DNA of 64,000 bases from Heliocidaris tuberculata. Its lineage: Eukaryota > Echinodermata > Echinoidea > Camarodonta > Echinometridae. The DNA is taken from positions 26,976,499-27,040,498 of the forward strand of contig CM046846.1 in NCBI GenBank assembly GCA_025618425.1. Reading direction: 5' to 3'. Position 1 is the stretch's first letter, and each line of letters opens with the position of its first letter. Positions 54,101 through 63,100 of the stretch are shown piece by piece. The position numbers and the translations under genes are program-made. The notes under the pieces are model-generated. The model was not told the DNA's origin and ran no database searches. It saw only the letters and a list, made by a program, of their open reading frames with translations.

Positions 54101-57100
54101 TTATCATTTTTTCATGGTTTTGAACAATTATTCAAAAAAAACCTTTTTATGTTGAAGATGATGCACATGTAGACGAAGGTGCAAGACCCCAAACATCCCA
54201 ACATCAGGGTTAATCTTGTGAGTTTAATTTATCAACAAATTCATATCTTAAAAAAAAACACAGACCTGAAGACAATCCAGTCCTCATTCTCCAGACCTGA
54301 GAGGCCATTGCTGAACTCTTCATACAACGTCCACATGGTGGTCTGCTGCTCAAAGTCAACTTCAAGGTCATTGGCGATGGAGAAGAATGGCTCCTCCAGC
54401 TCAAAATGCTTGCAATCGAATCTAAAAAGTCAGGGCAGATACAGAGTAGTAAGAAAATAAAAAAATCACTTGCAAAGAACTATGCATACGCATTCCAGGG
54501 CATCAAGGATTTATGAAGAAAGCAAATGAATTAGAAGAGCATTCATTCATATAGCTTTTGTCTCGCCTGTGTAGCAGGAGCAAGACTTAGGCACTATTAT
54601 TTCCAGTGATAGTGTTGTGGGATAATAGAAAAACGAATAGATGAGTATTTTTGGACACAGGCGATGCTAATGCTGCCAACAGTGCAAATAGTGACGCTTA
54701 AGTCTTGTTCCCGTTAAGCAGGTAAGACAAGAAACATGGCTACACTAATGCTAAAAATCACAAATGTTCATATGCCCCTACAAACATTTTAAATGACGAT
54801 CTTACATCAGGCTGTTTTTAGTCTTCTGCATCTCATCAAACTCCACTTTCTTCTCCTTCACTAGCTCAACAGCTCTTAGACACGCCTCTTTGTCTCCTGT
54901 CTCTATGACGTCGGGCGTCGGCTTGGCATGGTTCCACCGAGCAGCAAACTTCTCCAGTTCGGTACGGAATGCATCGACACGAGATTCCACATTGCTTTTC
55001 ATGACATTGACCTGTATCATGGTAGGATTGAAAGGATCAATAATATTACACAGTCCTATAATATTCTTTTCATCTTTTTTTTCTCCATCAAATTGGCAAC
55101 ATTATAACTAAAATGAAGAGAAAAGGGTTAATGCAAGTACTCACTTACTACAGATACAATATCACAAAGGTGAATTCATTTATTTAATTATTTAACATTT
55201 GCATCACCTGTGCCTGAGAGCAGAAAAGCGAACTTAATCACTACAATCCTCAGGTCTCTCCACCTGGTATAACTGAATGGGATGTGCAGCTGTACCACTT
55301 CACCAGGCTTTCCCCTAATACAGAGTGTAGTGGTTTCATAACATGCATATGTGGAGACTAGCTTACACACTTGGCCTCCTTTTTAACATCTTATCTGAGG
55401 GACACAGCATTTTCCACAGTAACCTATAAATATCACTAACTACTACTATTTTGTCTGACCTGTTCCTTGATCATGAGTTGATGACTCTCCATCATGAGAT
55501 CAAACTTCTCCCAGTGGGCATGAAGCTGTGTGAACTGATCCACCCCACCTCCAGCCACGGTACGCAGCAACTTGTTTTTAGCTTCAGCTCTATCAAACAT
55601 GGGACGCATCTAGAGAAAGAACAGCAGATCATTGTGCATTATATGATGATACAACACACTCTTATGAATATACTATTGTAAAACCTGTACAAAAAGACAG
55701 CTCAAGGGAAACAAGAAAAATTTTTTTACATAGCTTCAGCCCTATCAAACATTAAATGCATCTAAAGGAAGAACAGCAGATTATTTGATAAGAACAATAT
55801 GACATATTGATGGAAACTATTTCTAATTTTAAGATATACTTTTATTAATAATTATTTCTTAATGAAAAATATGAGTTAGATTCTTATCATCAATCACTGA
55901 TGAAGCATTTTGTGTATTTGTTTCTGCTTAACATCAAGTAATAGCAAAGAAAACAAAGCATGTTTTCTCTAGACTGCTTGTGGTACGAGCTTCACATGCC
56001 CCATCAAAATATACAGAGAAAGAGGTAGGAAGGGAGGGAAGGAGGGGAGAAGAGGAGATAAGATAAGAGGAGGATTAATACATATGCATCACAATCCCTA
56101 TCCCAGGTATTGATATATATAGGCACTTTGGCAATACTATTTATCTGTATAATATCAAGCCCTTTGTAGCATTTTAGGTGAGTACAACTTCCCAATTCCA
56201 CCCTACCTTGCAATTAACAAGAAGCCAACCCTCTTACCTCAGGTTTCTTGGCCTCCAGCTCTGCATGCTTGGCATTGGCGTTGCCAATTTCCTCCACCGT
56301 TTGCGGCATGGTGCCCAGTGCCTCCATCCCATCTTTCAAGAACTTCTCAATCTCCGACACGCTCTCGGTGATGGATCGCCGTAGCGACGAGAGGAGGGCA
56401 TCAAAGAGCCTCTGGATGTGGTCATCGATGGTTCCCTTCACAGGGGCTGTGGATACTGTCACGCAGTACACCTTGACTTGACTGCAAGGGCAACAAAGGT
56501 CATGAAAGTTCAGATTTTGATTGCAATATCAATGCAGAAGAATGCTTATTCATTTGAGAGTAATTATCAACCAGAAATTGATCCAAGATGAAAATTCATG
56601 AGCAAGACATCCAAATTTTTTTTGCAACTACACACCCTATGAAAACCAGTGGCAGCCTCAGTCTCAAGACTTAATGGTAAATGAATACAACCAAGATTTT
56701 CCCATCTGGTTTCAGTCTTGCTCTAAGTCTTGGTCTCAGAGCCCCAAGGTCTCCACTAAATCACTGGTAAAACTTGACCACTTGACTTTCAATTCAGTTA
56801 AAACCTTAATAAAATAAGGCTTGAGGTAATTGAGAAACTTCTCCACATGCGATGGATGTACTAACTCGTAATAAAGGGACCGAAAAGTTGCCAATCGTGG
56901 TGTTTTGGAGCTTGGCCTGGCTCGGGTAATATTCAGGAATCTCTGTACATCTTTGGTAAACGAGCACGCAATTGCAGCGATACGCATTCGACCGAAGAAA
57001 GATGAATTGAACAACCCAACTGACAAACTACCCCACCCTCGATGGCAATTTTGTTCGCTGCTCCAAGATTGCTGTTATGCACGGCCTTACAACAGGGGCA

Positions 57101-60100
57101 AGCGAAAGAAATTGAATGTATATGGACATCGAGCGGTGGCTCCCTTTGACTCATCTTGCCTATATTTGATTGGACAGATTATTATAAAGAGTGTTCTCAT
57201 AGCAAATTGTAACTCAAAGTCATATCTTGTATGCAAACAGAGACCTACCTTGGTAGCTTTTCAGAGTCCCTGCCCCTTGCTTTGAGAGCTTTGAAGTTCC
57301 GCTCCCAGTCAGCCACAGTGTGAAGGTGGGTCTCTAGAAGCTTATCTAGATCAACGGAACCTAGCACCACCCAATTCTGACAAGAAATGAACATAGAGTC
57401 ATATCATAACAACCCCTCAACAAGCTGCTGAGTGAACAAACTCTCCACTTTGTGGTAGACTTGTTTCTGAAATATTTCTTTAAAAATAGGAGTTACAAAA
57501 CACATTCAGCAAATAGAAATACAAAAGAGGCAATCATTTTATTTTAACACAATAGATTATAATCATTTTGCCTGAAAAATTCCAATGATTTTCAAGTAGA
57601 TCAATATAAATCTGTGCACGATTCAACTCTCCTCATTCTTTGCTATAAAAGTTTAAATTATCTAGAAAGTTTTAATCTTTACCTTGAATATGTCCTTGGC
57701 CTTGTCCAATTTACTGAAGAGCACCTCAGCCATCTTATAGACATTGAGGAAACCTGAAGCATTCCTCTCAATGATAGCGGGGTAGATGAGTGGCTCGCCA
57801 GTGTCTCCGATGCCCCGGAAGTGATACGGGAGGCTGATGAATTTCTTCATTTCCCTGTAGTACTTGGCTCGGATCTCCTCGATTGGAGGTCGGAACTGAA
57901 GTGACTGTTGTCTGTATGATGACATTTAGAGAAATACTCATGTTTTAGACAGGTTTTCATGAAATAAAGCAGATTTCTGTTGAGAGATTCTAGCCCCAAG
58001 CACTAAAAGTAACACCTTCATCACCATCATCATCATCATCATATCCTTCTCATCCTCTTCTTCCTAATCATTATCTCTTGCTTAACCGGTAATTAAATTC
58101 AATTTTGATCTTTGACAGGTACTCATTTAGAACTTCCAGCCTTATCCAATACTGTTACTCCATCTATACCATCACTTCTATCACCGTCATCATCAACATC
58201 AATATTCTTCATTTGGGAAGCAGTAAAATGAGTCCCAATTTGATCTCAGGCAGGTTCTCATTGAGAGCCTCAAGCCCCATTTGATACCGATGCTTCTTTT
58301 TCACCACCACCACCACCATCACCAGCATCATCATCCTCATCACCATCATCATCCTCATCATCATCATCATCATCATCATGACCATCATCATCACAGTCAT
58401 CATTAATCACTTCCTGCTTACCTGTAAGTCAGTTCCACTTTAATCTCAGGTAGGTTCTCATTGAGAGCTTCCAGTCCCATTTGATACTGATGCTCCAGGG
58501 CCTTGTACAGCTGTCTGTCCCAATGCATCTTCCACGACTTCATATCTTGAGCTTTGTAACCCTGTGGGTGGGTGGGAGAAGCACAGAAGTGAGAATGAGT
58601 AACAGCTACATTTATATTACACATATATCCATCCCAAGAGTAGTAATCACTACGATTTTGTAATAAACATGACTGTAAAGGCTTCAAAAAAATTCAAATG
58701 AAGGTTAATTTCAATAACCTATTGTATTGCCCATAGAAATCATGTTATGATTATGTAATATGCTATTGAAATGTTCAATAGCTGTTGTGTTGGGCTATTA
58801 CACTGCCCTGAGGTTGATCTTTTTCTTAATTGTGTTACTAAAAGATTATATCCTTCAAACACTCCACATTGTCAATGAATAAAAATGAAAAAAATTAAAA
58901 TAAACTGGAAGAAACATGGGAAACTAACCAGCATTTAGCAAACACAATTAAAGTTTACCTGTGATTCTAGAGAGGCCATGATGCCTCTGATCTCTTGGAG
59001 TCCTTCCTTCCAGCGAGGCTGTTGGCGTAGGAGGTCAATGGACATCAGGGACACCACCTAAAAAGAAAATTACCAATACATTTACATTCAAACCTGTTTT
59101 ACAAAGACCATCTGTCTATAGAGGCTTCATTTTTGTGTTTCATTTGAACAATGTCTTTTATTGACACCTCTATTAAATAGAACGTGCACATAAAGACTTC
59201 TTGTGTCCAAAAACAAAGACATTTGTGTTTTCTTTGAGCAGCCTTTATATACAGGTTTGATTGCCAAGGGGTCAAAAGGAAATACATAAAATAGGGAAGA
59301 GATATTAAGAAAGAAGACATAAAGAATTCAAAGATATGAGGGCATATTTAAACTTTTAGAGCTTGATTTGTTGAGTCCTTTTGGCAGCTTTGGCTGCTTT
59401 GTACCTTATCAGACAAGGTATAATGCCATTTTCTGAGTCGTCTGTTCTCGGTGGTCAGCTTCTCAGCGGCTGCCTGCAGCTTAGTGATGTATTCCTCCAA
59501 CTCCTTGGGGTTCTCCCAGGTCACCTGGACCTTGCCCTGACCCGCATCCTTGGACCCTGCCCGAGGGTTCTTGATGATGCGCTCGAAGGCCAGGGCAGAC
59601 TGCAGCATCATGTTGCGCTGGCTGGGGATCATCTGCTCGGCAATGCTGTTGTGGAAGTGGGCCACCTGGTCATTAAGAGTAAGATGGAAAGTTTCTTGAT
59701 TTCAAAGATAAAATTTAGTTATCATAGCAAAAAAGGAAAGTGGAATGAAACCTGTGTACCACAAGACAGATGTGCCAGATATGTGGATGATTTCTGATGA
59801 ACATTAAACTGAGGCTATCAGTGATCCGCTATTTGCCCTGCTGTGTTAGGCCAGGTAAGGCAAAATAAATCATTGATTCACATATCATTTGTTTAATATT
59901 CCACATGAACAAAAAGTTCTCAAGCCTTCAACGATTCTAAAGATAAGGCAAATAACTTTCAGACCTCTTCAGGATTCCATACCTGTTTGAGGATCACACC
60001 ATGCTTGTAGAACTTCTGAGCAGTAGCGGCAGTGTGCTGGATCTTCGCAGCCACAGGGTAGCCAAGGGCCTGTAGTTGTCTCACCTCTCTCATAAGGGTG

Positions 60101-63100
60101 ACCAGTCGCTCGCTGTAGGAGACGATCAGCTCATTGTTCTTGGTCTCAAACTCCATCAGCCTTCCAGTCATCTGCAGGCTGTTTAAAAAAAAGACAAGGA
60201 GGATTAAAGTAGAGTATTTAGAGATTTCCATTTTGTGAATGACCTGATGGAAATCAACAGAATGAGAATATTCAACAATATTTTTGATCATCATTATCAT
60301 GAATATTGTCTTCATTTTCGTTAAAAACATCAATATTGCCTCCTATCAGCATCATATATAATATAGTAATAGTCAACACAGCAATGTCATTGTTTTGGTC
60401 GTAACCACTATCATCATCACCATCATTACCACTGTCAACATCGTCACCATCCTCACAATAATCTTCTTCATCATTACCATCATTACAATCATCATCATTA
60501 GTATCATCATCACCTCAATCACCTTCGTCATCATCATCATCATCATCATTATCACCAACATTCATTACCTCAGGGGTTTATGGGGGTCACTGATGGCAGC
60601 CTGCATCTCACTGGACCAAGAATCAAACTGGTCCTGTCTCCAGTTCCTCAGCTCATCTAGGAGATCCCCAGCATCTCGTCTAAATCGTCCAAACCCAGAC
60701 AGGTCATTCAGCAGAGTATCTGCAACTTGGGAGGTTTGCTCCACCTACGATATTAACAGCCATTAGAGATATGAATGCTAAAATTCAATGAATGATAAAG
60801 TTGAATGTTAAAAATACATATAACAGATTCACTGAAGAAAAAAGAAAAAGGTCATTAGCACAGTTTTGGCAAATTAAGAGGTTTATTCCAACTACGATAA
60901 CAAAAGGTATAACTGGACATGATATTACTGTCACAACATACAAATCTGACAGAAATGAAGAATAAGATTAGGCTACCTAATCATGAATGATATACTGCTG
61001 ATTATATCACTGGCTAGGATGAGCTAGAGGTGACTCTACTTTACAAGCTACTTTGTCAATTTTCTTTATCACTTACATCGCACCATCTTTAGGATATTAA
61101 AATAAATACAAAGAAAAGACAACCAGTTGTTTATTAATATAAACCTTGATGACACACATCAGGGAGAAAAAGCAAAGGCATGTTGCAAACTCATGAAGAC
61201 AGTTGTGACCGAATTAAACTATTGAAATTCCTAAACTAAGCTACAAACTGATTGACAAATTGGATTATCGATTGAGGATTATTAATTCGCATGAATTTGG
61301 ATCAATGGCAACCCGTTAAAAGATACATGTATGGGTCCCGCTCTGCAAATTATAGTGCAACTACAGACTGAAATTATCAAACTATACATTTACCTTGGCT
61401 TCAAGTTGCCTGACCCACACTATGTTGTTGACAACCTCTGGTAAGTTCTTCCCTGTGGGAGGACTGCTCTCGCTGGTCCTCACGTTGAAGTCATCTCGAA
61501 TGGTCTTGAGATAGACCTGGAGCTGACCAAGAAGGGTCTCCCTGCATGGTCAAAGGTTAATATTGTGTTATACACAATCTAAGCCTTCGTGATTTTATGG
61601 CATAACAATCAAAAGTGTACAATACTTTTAGAGATTGGATAAGTAAAAACCTAAGGGAATCAAGACATTACAAAACATTAGCATGGCAGAATAAAGCTCA
61701 GAGGGTGGAGTACTAGCATGCACTACAAGTCCTAGCAATGTGGGCAATATACTTCCGAGGATGAATGATATTCACTGTTTTGTATGTTTTGTCATTTTTT
61801 TGTGTTTATTCTTTAAATATCAACAAACACAACAAACTGGTTTAAATGCCTACTACAGATTTAAGCGAGGGATAGTCCCTTGCTATCCTCGTAAACAATC
61901 AATGTCAGTTCTGATCTTGTGGAAAATGGTTATCCCTCTCACCTCTCAGACACCACCTCTTTGCGGACGCTCTCTCTGCCGACCAGCTCCTTGAACTTCT
62001 GGAACTCCCTTAGCAGCTGGTTCGGGTTGCCTTCCACATTCCTGAACTGAGACCTCAACTTAATGGCAATTCGCCTCTCGGCTGGATTGATTGCTACAGA
62101 CAGAATAAATATATTTCCAATGAGAGCATGCAAAGGGCCATAGAGCATACATTGAACAGGTAATTCCAAGGCTTGGAGGAGAAGCATTCTTTGTCATAAA
62201 ATGAGCAACACTTTGTATGGCAAATGAACTATGCTTCTGTAGGATTTGTATGTACAGTCCGTGCAAAAATGTAAGAAGGGCACAGCAAGGGTTAACGAAT
62301 TCAGATGACCAGTTTATACTGATGCTGCACAAAGTAAAATTACACAGGGCTCAGTGCAAACTAGGCCCCAGTCTACTGAAATAACCCTTGTTAATAAATA
62401 CATTTTCTTTCTCAGAGTAATTCTCAGAGCAATTTTTAGTTGAAATATGAAAACATCCACTGGATGATTTTATTTTAGGACTGGTTAGCAGAAGTAAATT
62501 CTACAAGTTGCAGTGTGAAAGCTCCAAACAAAAATCCACAAGACATGCTCTCTGAATCTGAGCTAAATTTTGGTCAAAGCCTTTGTAATTGGTCAATTAC
62601 TGTACAAACATCAAGCTGGGTTTTGGCATACAGCCAAAAGGACTCTATCAAATCAAAGTGCATTTCACCAGACATAGATACATACATCCAACTTTATTAA
62701 CTCTGTCCTTTCACATTGCCCCTTACCCCTTTCATACTGTGACACAGCAGCCCTCCACTGCGGTTCCGTGTAGGGGTTGTACTGCAGCGGATTCAATCCA
62801 GAGAAAGCTGAGAAAACGTCCTTGAGACGCACTTCTTCCTGTTCGCCTTTAGACAGCAGACGGACAAGCTGTTCATGAATTGTCCTCAATGTTAAGATCT
62901 GTCAGTATGGAAGGTCAAACATCCCATCCATTTATCAAAGTTACATCATACTTCAGGGCATTGACTATTTTGAACTTCAGGAGTCAACTTAAAATTCAGA
63001 AGTCAATTTAAATCAACTGCAAGAACTGACACATCATAAAATCAATGTATATAATACTGTTTTGTAATAGATCGCAGTAATAAATACATTTTTGGAATGT

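Noticed and set aside
59381..59797. Plus-strand 138-codon frame over exon 7
   Set aside because: It is the antisense shadow of a conserved dynein exon.
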